NCBI RefSeq assembly: GCF_000208865.1
Contig: NC_018396.1
Location: forward strand, 3,839,101-3,903,100
Reading direction: 5' to 3'
DNA length: 64,000 nt
Origin: Neospora caninum Liverpool
Lineage: Eukaryota; Apicomplexa; Conoidasida; Eucoccidiorida; Sarcocystidae
The notes under the pieces: generated by a model
Told to the model about the DNA's origin: nothing
Database searches by the model: none
The model's input: only the letters and a program-made list of their open reading frames with translations
Translations under genes and position numbers: made by a program
In this document: piece by piece, positions 52,001 to 64,000 of the stretch
Position numbering within the stretch: the stretch's first letter is position 1
Layout: every line of letters begins with the position of its first letter

Positions 52001-54480
52001 ACAAGCTCGGTGAGCTGCTCGATTCAACAGAATCTGTCAGACGAGTCCCTTTGTATTGTCATTATCAAGAATAACAATAGACGGAACACATGATTTGTCC
52101 ACCCTTTTTCGATGGTCTCTTGACTATTCACCAGTACGTCGCACACAGCCGCGCGGTACCGAATGAGACGACAGGCATGTCGAGGGGCGGGTTCCAAAGG
52201 AGTCAATTGACCCCCGTACACACGCTGAAGCGCGATTCGGTCTCCAGACACCACTGAAAACCGTGATGGTGGTTGTACGACAGCATCTTTATTTACCGTG
52301 GACACTTACAGGATACTACGTACCTGATGTAACATTAAAACTCTTCTTTGTATTACATTTTATATTTCCCTCTGTAAGTACCTTCCTGGCTTCAAGCCAG
52401 TATATAGATGATGCTGCTTGTGGGCTCAGGCGATTACGAAGAAGCAATACGCATTCACAGGATATGCCTGGACCTTAGCAAGTGAGTCATGCATTAGTAT
52501 CATCACCTCCACGTCCTCTATGTGAGCAGGACTACCGTCAAGCTGCCAAAAGAATCTCCTGTTCCCAGAGTTCCATCCTTGGCGCTATCCTGTCGCTTCT
52601 GTCTTTCAACATGATTGCCGTGTGGTATATATCGGAGCGCACCAGAGTTGATTCATCGAAGATGACACAAACCAAATATGTGGGACCCACACCACGGTCC
52701 TGCGATTTCCGTTCGAGTATAACAATTCAGCAAATTTTTTTGCACCAAACGGCAGACGAAAAATACTTAAGAAAGACAAATGATGTTTGTTCAGGTTCTC
52801 TTCTTCCGAAATCTCCCTCAGCAGCACCTGTTGTTGTGTACTGGGCAGGGACACGCAAGACGACGTATGCGGCGGCATTACCCGTTCGGCTCTTGCAAAG
52901 GCACTGGAGGCTTCAGGCCAAACAGAGGTGATGCATGTTGGCTTTTCTTTGTCTCTTCGCAGAAGAGAAGATAAACCGCTACCGGCGAAAAAAGACATTT
53001 TTGAAATAGGCGTTATCGGTCGTGTGAAAAAGATTAAGTGTAACACGACAGCCCATCTCTGTTATTGTCTCTCGCCACGCATGAACCATCATCGTACAAC
53101 ATGCACACCCTTTCATAGGGTAATGGACGCGCCCGGCGACACAGAGACTGTCTGCTGTCCTTGGCGGCAGCAATTTGGGAAAGACGCCTTCTTTTTATTG
53201 TGTTTCTGCGAATAAGGGTGAAAGCTGGGGAACGACGTTGGTGTGCGTCGACGTTTGCAGGAGGCTATAGAGCTACTGGAAACGTTGTTGCAAACGTCAG
53301 CAGAGACGGTAAGTAAAGCTTGCAGAACAGCTCTCAACGGCCGCCTGCGACACTTTGGGTATTAACAGGATATGAAACAGGCTGCCAAATCGTCCAGCTA
53401 CTGAGAGCCAGCACTTTCTACACGGAAAGTGAAGAAGCTCCCGCGAATATAACAACGGCGCGTATTCGCCAAGAACTTGTATTCGTGCCTGCTGGCGTGT
53501 GAAGCATTTGTGTGACAAGCAAGAGCAGAGAATGCAAGCATCGGCTGGACTAAGCCTTGGCGCCATTTACATCCAACGAGGTGACGTTATACGTGCGATG
53601 GAGATTCTCGACAAATATTTCGAGCTTGCTACGTACGTCCAATGATACTTATACCCTGGGGTATCTCTGGGGCCTCCGGGGCAGACAGCCGCATTCAAAA
53701 AAAAATCGCTTCTGGTGCCACTCGTTTCGCTGCGAGTCTTCATGGTCCACAGCGTGCACAAAGTTGAGGAAAGTAGGAATGGCCACGAAACGGAAATGCA
53801 TAAGAATTGTGGAGAATAGTTTCACCCCTGGGAAGGTGGCCGTGCGGACACGCCGACCACAAACTGCCGCTGTTTCCTGAATACCGGGTTAACTCCGCCA
53901 TCGCATTTCTCCGATCTATATAATTCATACTCTCAAAAACTCCTTTTCGCTGCCTGTCCAGTCCAAAACTTCCGGCTAGGTAATCACAGGGGATCTCATA
54001 TCGTGGTCGTTCTCCATGAGATGCGGTGATCCCGTCAGTGGCGGATTATTGTCTAAAAGGTGCCTGCGGTTCTCGCTTCAGAGTGAGACAAGCATTGGCG
54101 TGAAAAATACTACAATCAGTGAGATCACAGGCATAGTGTGAGACGCCCTTGCTGTCACCACGGGGGCACGCGCACATACCGTTATTCAGCAAATGCTACC
54201 ACGCTTCGAATAATGTTGGCTTCGTCTCGACAACAGGGTAATTGGCGCCAGCGATCGTGTCGACGGTGCGCGCATTATGCTGGGCACTTCGCGGGCAACA
54301 TGTAAACTGGAGCAGTACAAGGAGCTTGTCATCGAAAGTCTTGAGGGGCTATTGTTGTGGAAAAGTAACAGGGTACTCGGGACGGGCGAGCCGGGAACCG
54401 CCGGCAGTCGTGGCAGGCATCCGCGTTCCAAGGTGCCATCCGGCAGCGCAAAGGAACCTCGGGCAAATGGGGACGAGTAA
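49056..54480 (+). CDS. TTC29: TTC29-type axonemal TPR protein, ten exons
   Basis: Exons are 49056-49329, 49684-49890, 50613-50858, 51449-51606, 51886-52009, 52430-52481, 52849-52927, 53261-53308, 53529-53632 and 54237-54480: 1,536 bases, 511 residues, every junction in phase (human TTC29 is 475). The N-terminal 90 residues are polar and not conserved. NACIKLLVEGCAQSFVDLFE matches the TTC29 N-terminal helix. TPR-like helix pairs follow: HLVWDGNLDQALKMYHGLSA, NQWKKACGAYESSLNICEEL, GQFEEARRLYEEALRCAKIS, GDYEEAIRIHRICLDLS and GDVIRAMEILDKYFELA. The C-terminus LGTSRATCKLEQYKELVIES ends the family domain, before a basic tail and stop. Loss of TTC29 in mammals disrupts sperm flagella. Expression in the flagellated microgamete is inferred. 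Confidence 0.92.
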
Positions 54481-55918
54481 GGGGAAGCGAATGAACAACA
54501 CGGAGATGCTGCGGTGAAGGGAGCCATAAACGTAGAGAGAGACAACCCGGAAAAACACACTTTTTCAAAAGGCAATCTCGGCAATGAGCACGCATCTCGA
54601 GATAGTCCCTGCGGGGACAGTGCAGTCGTATCATCACCGGCGAGTCAACGTTTAATTTTTGTCATCCACTCCGAATTGTTTCTCGATTTTCTGCCACCGA
54701 TGAACACAGAGCGCTCGCACGCATCGGAAGGGCTCTCAGAGGGACTGTCGAGAAACATCCCTCGCGGGTGCGTGCTGGAGTGGAATATTGTGGAGATTCC
54801 GAACAATCGTCGCTCCCCTGCACTTGTATGCAACAGTTCGCACAGAAACAGTAATAGGTGGACATGCAGGGCACCTAAGTCACTGACAATCATATTTACT
54901 TGTTGTATAAAGTGGAGCGTTGCTCAGGGTTGTTGCATTTGGGCTGGCGACTTGCCTGTCTGGAGGAATCTCCGTCGTGTGCCCTGTCGAGCATTGCGTA
55001 GTAAACGTCACGCCATGAGGAAAAGGGAGATGGACGACCCTGAGTTTCGGTATCACTGAGCACCTGGCCTCAGATAAGGCCTTGACGTAAAGATAAGGTG
55101 CTTGCCTATTCCTGCCCCCGGAGTTGTGGTCCATTGGCCGTGTTTCCGCAGTACCTATCGACGGGGAGCTCTCTCCGCAGTGGACCTTAAATCGTCTTTC
55201 ATTTGGGAGAAGAGAGCAGCATTCAATCTGATGATACCTACGAGTGTAGCCGCTTTGGGAACGCAGTTCCACAATTGTGTATCAGCGACGTGGAAGAAGA
55301 AGAGTCCCTTCCTCAACAGCCGCCTACACGAGAAAATGCGTCAGCCTGTGGTGGCGGGCAGTGCTTCACAAATGCGGTCAGTGTAAGCTTTTTTGGAATT
55401 CATCATATCAGTTACATCGCTGTTTATACGGAAGCGGTGCCAGATCTTGCAGACCGCATCGTGAAGAGTGCGGTCGAGTGAGTCAACTCGGACGAGTTCC
55501 GTAGAAAAAGTGGGGGCGAGAGCTCACACGGATAATATCAAAGAGTATAGCGACGAACTCAGTTACCGTTCTGGAATTACGGATCATCCGTAAAGGCAAA
55601 CTTGTGACGGTCGATCCGTGCGAACATCGGATCCGTTCCGACCACGTGTAACGGCCATGGCACTCTTGAAGCAATAGGGACAACAAATTAATGTCAGAAA
55701 AAACAACACTGCCACCCTCTTGCTTGCCTCGAAATGTGCAGAATCCCGGCTCTCCCTGTTTGAACAGCATCACAGTTCGCTACCAATAGAAGAAGCGCTT
55801 TCCCTGTTGATTCTAAATGAGCCTGATACACGAGATCCAAGACTTTCCCGACACTCGGCGGACCATCACACACTGTCGACTCCGCATTGATGAACGATCG
55901 GGCACGAGTGTGACGGCA
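54481..55918. other. Convergent 3' region, no confident gene
   Basis: This stretch lies between the stop codons of the TTC29-type and RAP genes. Plus-strand open frames at 54514-55059 and 55203-55481 include an acidic, Ser-rich stretch (SIQSDDTYECSRFGNAVPQL) that could be coding, but no splice path connects them to the upstream gene without a stop. They are most simply 3' UTR sequence. Confidence 0.45.
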
Positions 55919-58900
55919 TCACGTAGGGCTTTCTCCTTCTTCCCGTGGTTCTTTGTCTTCAACAGCACCTTGTTTCTTCGAACGCTTCCTCTGCCATCCT
56001 CCAGTTCCTCCGCAGTCGGGTCCCAGTGTTCGAGCATCACCGCCGCCCTCTCCATATCCGCTCCTAGAGTCTGTCGTAGTTCTGTGACCTACTGTGGGCA
56101 CATCGTCTTGTGGATGGAGCGCTCCCGCGGAGCCTGCCATACAATTGGTATATGACGTTTTCCTCCTTCCTCTAGAGCGTGTCTCGGCTCCCTGGCCTTG
56201 GGCGCTTTGCAAGCTCGCACCCGAAAGCATCCTCTTTTTTGAAGCCTTCTGGCGTGCGGGGTTCTCATCAGCAACAAGTCCCTTTTGGGAGGGTGCCGGC
56301 TGGCACCCTTTTCCGTGCAACTGTTGCGGCAGAAAATCGGCGCTGGTATTGTTGGCAGGCTGGGCTTCACGGCTTGTGTCCTTACCCCGTGTACGGATCG
56401 ATTTATTGCCGCCCCGACCACTGCTCGCGGCAGCCCGTTTGCGGCGTCCGGCCCTGATGGTCTGATACGTATCGGGGTTCTTACCATCGTGATTTTTGTT
56501 CGTATCTCTTACACGCGCAATCGACAGCTGTACTTGTTTCGAACCTGATGCCGAGAACAACCCTGCTGGCAGGCCAGAGACCGTACCAGGCGTCTCACGT
56601 GTCACCGTGGCCTCGGACACAAGTTGCTGTTGGTGGTTGTCCTTGGCCGAAAGATGCGGGGATCCGCCCAGACACCTCGTGGACAGAGTACTAAGTGACA
56701 GTTCAACGGCATCGATACTTCCATCGCTACCCTGCTTGTCCGTGCTATTGCTGCCACACTGACTCTGTCTCTCCCTGTAAAGCGGCAAACTGCCGTGCGG
56801 AGAAGTATCGGCTATCTGCTCCGACTCAGCGAAGCTAGGCAAATAGGCAGCCAGCTTTCTCCTCAGCATGCGACACTGACGGTGAGGCCGACCTGCTGGT
56901 GCTTCCGGTGTCTGCGGGGCATGCCATTCAAAGAACGGTACTGACAAGACGTGCCACCCAGCAGATCTTAGAATCTGATGCTTGAATTGTGTCAAGGCCG
57001 TCGGCAGGAACTGGGGCCCATCGAGGTATCTCGTTCCGCTTCCAGGGAGCGTCACGCCTCTCAGGACCTCAACAAAGTGCGTGGGGCCGTCTACCTCTAC
57101 CGCCACGCGTTGCCCATCAGCAGCTTGCTGAAGAATTGCACAGACAAATACACGCAGAAACACTCTAATTCCTTTACTATGGACACTCACTTTAGAAACC
57201 GCAAGACCCCATTGTCCACATTCGAGAACAGACAGACGGAACTACAGGCACGTGGCGTCGGCTTTCCATCCGGGCTATTTCTGAGGACGCATGGTGGTCC
57301 CCGCAAAATGAAGCAATTGACGTAAAGTGAACAGAGGCATTTTGTCTGGAGTGTTGGTAGCCATCCCTGGACAAATAATTGTGAGGCCGCCTGATTGTTG
57401 AGCCGCATTGGTACACGGAGTGACATAAAACCGTTAAAACGGCCCTGCCGGGAAAAAATGGCCGCCCATCTAGAAAGCAACACCAAGACGGGGCACCAGC
57501 GTACGAAGCGGTTCGCATCCGGGACAGGGACAGGCTTGGTGGTGTGTCACTGGTCCTCACGCTGCTGTAGTGCGGTAAAGCTAATGGATCCATGTACACG
57601 AGCGCAGAGGATACGCGAAGTGCAATCAACCAGTGACTGTGAGTTGTTTGGAGACAGCTTCCCGGCAGCTCGACGAGGACAAAGCCAGGGACGCGGCGGA
57701 TAAAAATACTAGATCCCGGCTTGGGTTCGGCGTCGCCTCTTCAGCTAGCGCACATCCACTTTGACGTAGTCATAGCTGCTAGCCGTGGCCAAGCGTAACC
57801 ATAGGCTCCCACAATAAAATATACTATTGTTCGATTCCCCGACTTTATGGGAAGGCAGAGAGATAACGTACCGCCGCCAGGGTGATATCCAAGGACAGTC
57901 CTCCGCTCGTCCAAGCTTCGTTCTCGTGAGCAACGCCTAACTCATGTGTCAGCGTTGCGCTTATGGCCTGACGCAATCACACACCGCAGCGTCAGCTGAA
58001 CGATCTGCTGATTCGTTGTGAATGCAAGAAACAGGTACGCCATGTGGCTGACGGCCACGAAACGCACAATGTTCCACAAAAGCGAACAATCGTATAGAGA
58101 TCTTCTTCACCCGTATCAATAAGATGCCCTGCCAGTGCAAGTGGTGAACTGGAGTAGTACAGCACATGATAAGCTCGCGCCGATTTCTCCTCCTACGATG
58201 GACGGCAGAGTCACGTCTGCTTATAACATTATCTCGTCTGAAGCCTTATCGTGAACACAGACTAACTGCCGGCGGGTCACATAATCTTACACTGTGTAAC
58301 AGTAACTGTCTAACAGTTACGCATGCATCAGATTAGCGGGAGCATTCCTCACGCCAGGGATGCCCATGTGTTAGTAGATCGTTCGAATGGGACCAAGGAC
58401 AGCGTGCAGAGGGGTAAGCCCGCTTGTCGACTCAGCCGGACGACAGCAACGTAGGATACGCATACAGACGAAGAGATTATTCACGCTGGTTGATAGAACG
58501 GAAGCTTCAAAGATCGTATGAATGTCATTTACGTCGTGACAGCCTAGCACCTCCGTGGACCTGATGTTGCTCACCTTGTGAAGGCCTGATGACCCTTTAC
58601 TGATATAGTGGCGCACAGCTGCACGTAGTAGCCCGGGCCACTCACGACCTTGATCAACGAGGATGCGGGAAATCTCTGCCTTGCCTCTGACTGATCGCGA
58701 TGATGACGGCTTGTGACGTCGTTCCGCCTCACTTGAACCAGCACGCTCATACAGGCCAAACGCTGCGAGAGGACTTTCCATCCATTGGTGCGAGGCATAA
58801 TGCGGCTTGGTTATTGGAGCTTTATCCTGACGATTTCCGTGGACTATTCTGTCGGAGCTGGGAGTCATCACGGCAAAGCTCAGTTCCGGGCACGATGCCG

Positions 58901-61900
58901 GCGAACTGCCGTGGTTTAACGCCGTCCGCGACACCGATTTTCCGCTCATAAGATGTAGCAAGCGAACCTGCACAATGATTCGCCACTCAACAAAACTTAA
59001 TGCTTCACAATTATAGAGTCAGCATTAGCTTCCACTTGGATCGAAGGCATCCTCATGCCGAGGCGGATAAGAGAATCTAGATAAACGGTAACCCACTGCA
59101 TCTTTTCTAAAGGGCCGTAGGGCTGGGATCCACTCTCGTGGAAGTGATTACATTGTTCAACCAACCGAGGAAACAACAGTGACTTTAGGTGTGAATCTGG
59201 CGTTCATGAGCGTGGACGACTGACCCAAAGGCAAGTTCAGTTGCGGCGCGTAGAACGGGTTCGGAACTGGCGTAGAACAAACTCTGTTCTGATTTCGTAT
59301 GGTTGTCTCACCTTGTTTAACGTATCGATGAGGCCGACCGGTGCGTACCCTTTCTTTTCCAAGTCCATTAGAAAATGCAAAAACGCTCCACGTCCTTGTT
59401 CTTTTTTCCTCCGCATTTCGTTGAGCAACAAGGCGCCCTCCCTCACGCAACGAGCCGCTATGGTTGCATACACTGTCTCCGATCGATCGCCGTCAGGATG
59501 ACGACCTAGACGGGCGCTGGCTGTTTCCTCAGTGTCGAGGATGGCGTTGGACTTCGCTGCTATTAAGGAGTCGAGAGACTTCGAGTCCGTGGTTGGCACA
59601 GCTGCGATTTCACTCTTAGGAGGGCGTTGCTCGGCCGGTCTGGTTTCCAGGGCACTCAGACAGCTTTGATCACAGGAAAGAATAGGCGCATGTCGCTTCA
59701 GGTCGGCGTCACCTTTCTCCTCCCCCTCTGCTGACAACTCCCCATGCGAAATACCATCCTGGCTACTGCTCGTTGGTGGATTTGTCCGTGTGTGTTCTTT
59801 GGTATCCCGACCACACACAGACGATGCTGCACTGCCGCAGCCGAACTCCTGTCTGCCTAGAATCGCTGGAGAGGTATTCTCGCAGTCTCTGTACCGCACA
59901 GGGTCTCGGGAGGTAAGCGCGAACCGAAGAACGCGAATCAGGTGCTGCAAAGGAAGAGCCTCCATCGCATGGTCATCATCCAACATCAGCAAAAGCTCAC
60001 GTCTGAGCACCGCAAGTGACTCCTGAGGCTGGTGGATTGCCGCATCAGCGAGAAGGAGCACGGCCGGCCAGTGCCTCTCCTTTTGTGAGCGCCAACCGCC
60101 ATCTCTCTGGAGCTTTCTGGAAGGCCGGTTGGGGACGGGGGAGCTTGGCCCACCAGACAACAGCTTGCTAGTATGTTGGCAAGAGGCGGTGCGGAGACTT
60201 TCCGACGTCTGCTGTGGCGTCATGTTAGCAGATGGGTGCGCTTCTACCATCCCTCCCCCACAAGGCGAGACACCGGTTGACTGATGAAACGGAGCGGTGT
60301 TACCTTGACCCAACCGGAGGCGCCGGTGGGACCGAACGGCTCTAGAGACGGCATCAACCAAAGGTGGGTGGAAAACCCGAGCCTGCCGACTCAAGTGAAG
60401 AACATATGCAAGAGAATCGAGAGAACAGTACCGCCGGGGTCTTTTCACATTATGCAGGAAATGGACCGATGTGCCGTACTGCCCTGCTGTGGACTGACGG
60501 ACAGCGTCTGTTGACGTCGTGGTGGCTATGTCCGCCTCAATGTCCGAAGTGCATTCGTTTATCAGATGCGTTAAGCCGTCGAGAAGATCCTGAAACGATA
60601 CACGCCAACAGGAAATGCGTGAATCAGAAAAGCAGGAAAGGAAGGCACCATGATTTGTTCGAATTTAGATCTGTCGCCACCATCAAAAACACGTCAACAC
60701 CAAATGCCACTCTTCCGAAGTAGTAGGTTCCACAGCTGGGGTGCTACGCGTGTGACTAATCGCCCATCATAATCGAGAGATGGGCGTTTGTGCGTGGGAT
60801 GCGATCTACACATAGAAACAGTAAATCAGCTCTGGAAACATATGTACGAGAATACTCTTGTAAAGGACATATCAACTCACGGGCACGCTCAGTAAACAGG
60901 CCAGCAGCAGGGCAATCCTAGCTTCCAGATGATCGTTTTCCGCTGGAAAGGCCCTTGCAGAGTAAGAGAGATAGTCACAGCATGCTGTATTGGAAAACCA
61001 CGCGGAACCTTATGCTGGCGGGTTCATCTCTTGCCGATGTGCAGGCTTGACGAAGCAGGGAGCACTTGCCGTGTGCGGCGCCGATACACTGCACCCGCTA
61101 CGGGATTATTACAGATTCGTATTTCGCCATCATATCTCACCGAAAGAGCGGGATGCCTGGGAAGCTCTCCACTGCGGAATCCATCTGAGCTTTCCGGTTG
61201 TTTGAAGGGGTGCCGGATCCTCGCCAAAATGTCGAGACATAGGATCAACTGAACGTAGATCTCCCCTGGATTTGCATGCATGGCTACGAGCTTCGACGAA
61301 CCGTTTCCAAGCCAAGACCGGTTTTGCTCGCTGCTGACTTGGAGCCTGTGCCTTTGAGGGAGGAGCACGTACGGATGAAAGGCACCGAGAACCATGTTGC
61401 GCACATCGTAGGCAAACAGATGCGTTTCCCAAAGCTAATTACCCTAGAGGAGACAAAGGGGAGAAAGTGCAGGTCGTCCATTTTCTGTTGCGTCTTCAGA
61501 CACACGCGAATCGCTGTCCGTACATGAGACGATAAGCCTCAGCAGGCACTGAGCAACAACTCAGGGGCTTGAAAAGGCGTTCACAACTCATGGGCAGTCC
61601 CCCAGTGCATCACATTGATTTGGAGCTGCAGACAAAGCTGTCGCAATGGAGCACGGCTACGCGGATCGGGTCACTGATTCGTTCTATTCACTTACTCCGC
61701 AAGCTCGGCAAGCACGGCGTTCAGCAGGAACTGAAGGGCATCGTTCAAATCAGGAGTTCTTTGTTCGTCGTCTCGAGGTGTTTCTGGTTGAATGGGGCCT
61801 TGAGGTTTGCCATTCTCTCCGTTGTGACCTTCTGCCCATCCAGGTTGCTGCCGGCGATGCAGCGAGTGCTCACCAGAACGCTGGTGAATATTTGCAGCGA

Positions 61901-64000
61901 TCCAGAGTAACCACCCCGCTGTCATCAGATCCGCCTCTCGACTGTCCTGCTTTCGCTTTCGACTTTCCTCAGATACCACAGTCTCGCTGTCCACATCGTC
62001 GGTTGAAGAGCAGTTAGCCCGGAGCTTCACTGACTCTCGGCAAGACCCCAACCGTCCAGGCGAGCTTTCCTCTTGCACTCCACAATTCAGGCGAGACTCG
62101 TTCGCGCCGGTACGTGAGTCCTCTGTCGGAGGTCCTGCCTCTATGCATGTCAGTTTGCCTCCTTCGTTGGTCCTCTGCACATCAAATTCGTGACCCGGTG
62201 TGACTGATGCTTCGCCTCGCTCGGCTGGTTCCTCTGTCAGGGCCTCAGGATCACGCGGACGAGTCTTGTTCGGTTCCGCTTGAAACAGAGGTCTCTCATT
62301 CAGCGACCCCTCTCCACTGATCAGGCGTCGGGCGTTAACGAGCAGCTTGCGTACCAGAGACGCGGCAGCTGTGACTGGGACATTTTTCGAGTTAGCAAAA
62401 AACGAAAGCAGAGCAAAATAAGCAGAGCTGCCATGCGTATCACGCGCTGCCGCAGTTGCGATACGCTGTTGTTCGTCACTACCCAGCAGTCCAGACCCTG
62501 CCGCAGCAACGGCGCCTGCAATCCAATGACTTTCACGGGGCGCTGAGAAGCCTTCATGATCCACGGCTGCACATGTATCAGGCCGCTCGTGTGTCGCGTC
62601 ATCGCCGGGTGTATCCCGCTCCTCTGGCGTAGCTTCACCTGCCCCAGCTGTCCCGGTTTCGACGGACCACTGTTCGTGGTCTGCGGTGCTGACTGTGCTC
62701 GCTGCTGATCCTTGACTTCTTCCATAGTCTCCACGCCCTAGTGGCATACAACTGCCGTGAGGAGAACCGGCGTGCGAAGTACCGTACGCAGCAGGCCGCG
62801 TGGTTCCGCTTGTCGCTCCGCGGGGCAATTCACCGTATGCCGCGGTACGCGCAAGCGCCATAAGCTTGTTAGCCACAATACTGCCTACTGCAGGAATCCC
62901 TAAAGAGTGCCCCTGACGGCGGGGTTGACTATCGAGTGACGAGGCATGGTGGTCTGCTGTGGCGGATGCATCTTCCTGGAGCGACAAAGCCTCCCAAAGC
63001 CGTGCGAGAGCACCAGGACTCAGATTACCTAAACTTCTCAGCACGGCGGACTGTAAACTACAAACTAGCGCTTTGCCAGAGAAAGGAAATTGTTTCATGG
63101 TCGCACGCTCATTCCCTGTCCAGTGCGCCTGCGCGCCCTCTCCTAACTCTTCATGGTCCTCTTCCTTTGGTTGCTTCTGCTCGCCGGGCACAACTTCCTG
63201 ACTGGTGCCTTTGCTCATTAGATTCACTGTCGGTCCCGAAACTGGCTCGCTTCCTCGCTCGGACTGCCCGTCTGCGCTGTCAGCTGTCGTGCAACCTCTG
63301 CCCATAAGGCACGACGCACGACTCCTCAGTTCGCCACCAACTCTCCGTCGAAACTGGTCCCTTAGCTGTCGCGTGCTTGCTAGCTCAGCAGTACTTTCTT
63401 GTCCCGCAAGAACGTCGCTGCCGTTACTTTCCCACAGCAGACGAAGAAGAGCGGCACCGCGATGCCCGTGCAAACGCGGGAACCACTCTTGGACGAGAGG
63501 GAGCATTCTCTGCAAGAAGTACCACGCTGCAAATCTCAAATCCCGACTGAGTTGATCTGCTGTTGCCGGAGAGTCATGAAGGCGTCCTGTACCTGAAAGC
63601 ATCACCTGGATATTTGCCGACTGGTCTCCACATTCTCTTGCGGATACCGCTGATCGGATGCGGTTACTACACGCCGAGCTGTTCTCCTGGGAGAGGTCGT
63701 TCCCATCTTGCAATGCTGCAGCGGTTTCAGCTGGATATCGTTTCAACTGGACCGACACAGCTGGTGGCGCGTGACCGCCCTGTTCTTTCGTCTCGTCCCG
63801 TCTCTGCTGTCCTGCATCGGATGCTGGATGGCCTCGCTGCAGTTTCTGAAGCAGAGAAATGACAGGGCCAGCCAGGGATGCCGCGGAATCGAGGGGCAAA
63901 CTGGGTGCAGTCGCCAACGTCATCAGCAGCCGGGCCAAGGACTGGCGAATATCAACAGCATCATCTTTGGTATGATGCTGCGTCGCTGCGATATCCCTGT
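55919..64000 (-). CDS. RAP-domain protein, organellar RNA-binding type, 5' end outside window
   Basis: Exons, 5' to 3': beyond 64000 to 61696; about 61434-61141; 60589-59312; 58967-58575; 57241-57191; 57127-55919. The last four are joined in phase 0. The first two are coding, but the link between them (phase 2 into 0) needs an adjusted border or another small exon. Upstream exons hold scattered helix pairs such as LRSLGNLSPGALARLWEALS, VRNMVLGAFHPYVLLPQRH and DSLAYVLHLSRQARVFHPPL, separated by long low-complexity inserts. The RAP domain spans the 51-base exon (VLECGQWGLAVS) and the start of the last exon (QRVAVEVDGPTHF then FKHQILRSAGWHVLSVPFFEW). Apicomplexan RAP proteins bind mitochondrial or apicoplast RNA, especially fragmented mitochondrial rRNA. 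Unusually, a basic low-complexity tail of about 330 residues follows the RAP domain. Confidence 0.88.

Noticed and set aside
57192..57629. Minus-strand open frames of 99-145 codons covering the short RAP exon
   Set aside because: These frames do not lead in phase into the RAP exon at 57127. Only the third frame, bounded by CCTGTAG and AAA|GTGAGT, does, so the exon is the 51-base piece.
58302..58320. A small inverted repeat with 8-base arms and a 3-base loop
   Set aside because: It is short enough to occur by chance in 64 kb and lies in the intron between the 58575 and 57241 RAP exon borders without other signals.

Overview
This window looks like nuclear DNA of an apicomplexan, most likely a coccidian of the Toxoplasma/Sarcocystidae type. 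The genes are rich in introns with GT..AG borders, base composition is near 50% GC, gene density is low, and secreted or low-complexity proteins sit next to RAP-domain and flagellar proteins. There are no prokaryotic operons, mobile-element genes, rRNA, tRNA or CRISPR arrays. The assignment rests on gene content and structure only.

Layout. 1-6.2 kb: no supported gene. 6.2-9.4 kb (minus): a seven-exon MNS1-like axonemal coiled-coil gene. 12.2-13.4 kb (minus): the C-terminal hinge and appendage of an AP-2 alpha-adaptin, with most of its trunk missing. 14.6-17.1 kb (minus): a membrane-anchored coiled-coil protein not recognised, with two TGCATGC motifs upstream. 18-21.6 kb (minus): candidate exons only. 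24.4-31.2 kb (plus): a multi-exon gene with a helical N-terminal part and a 1,399-residue low-complexity last exon; it may be ALIX/BRO1-like, but this is weak. 32.4-39.0 kb (minus): a predicted secreted protein of about 2,171 residues made of nearly identical 269-residue (807 bp) repeats. 41.2-47.6 kb (minus): a complete ten-exon kinesin-9 (KIF6-type) gene. 49.1-54.5 kb (plus): a complete ten-exon TTC29-type TPR gene, divergent from the kinesin. 55.9 kb to the window end (minus): a RAP-domain gene running off the edge.

How they fit together. MNS1, kinesin-9B/KIF6 and TTC29 are conserved parts of motile flagella. In coccidia the only flagellated cell is the microgamete, so these three genes are probably expressed in sexual stages. 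KIF6 and TTC29 start head to head about 1.4 kb apart and could share a promoter region. The RAP protein is probably an organellar RNA-binding factor, alpha-adaptin belongs to the clathrin AP-2 adaptor, and the repeat protein is predicted to enter the secretory pathway.

Exon borders for MNS1, KIF6, TTC29, the repeat protein and most of the RAP gene were derived by hand from splice sites, reading phase and remembered family homology. KIF6 (2,205 coding bases), TTC29 (1,536), MNS1 (1,569) and the repeat protein (6,516) all come out as whole numbers of codons.
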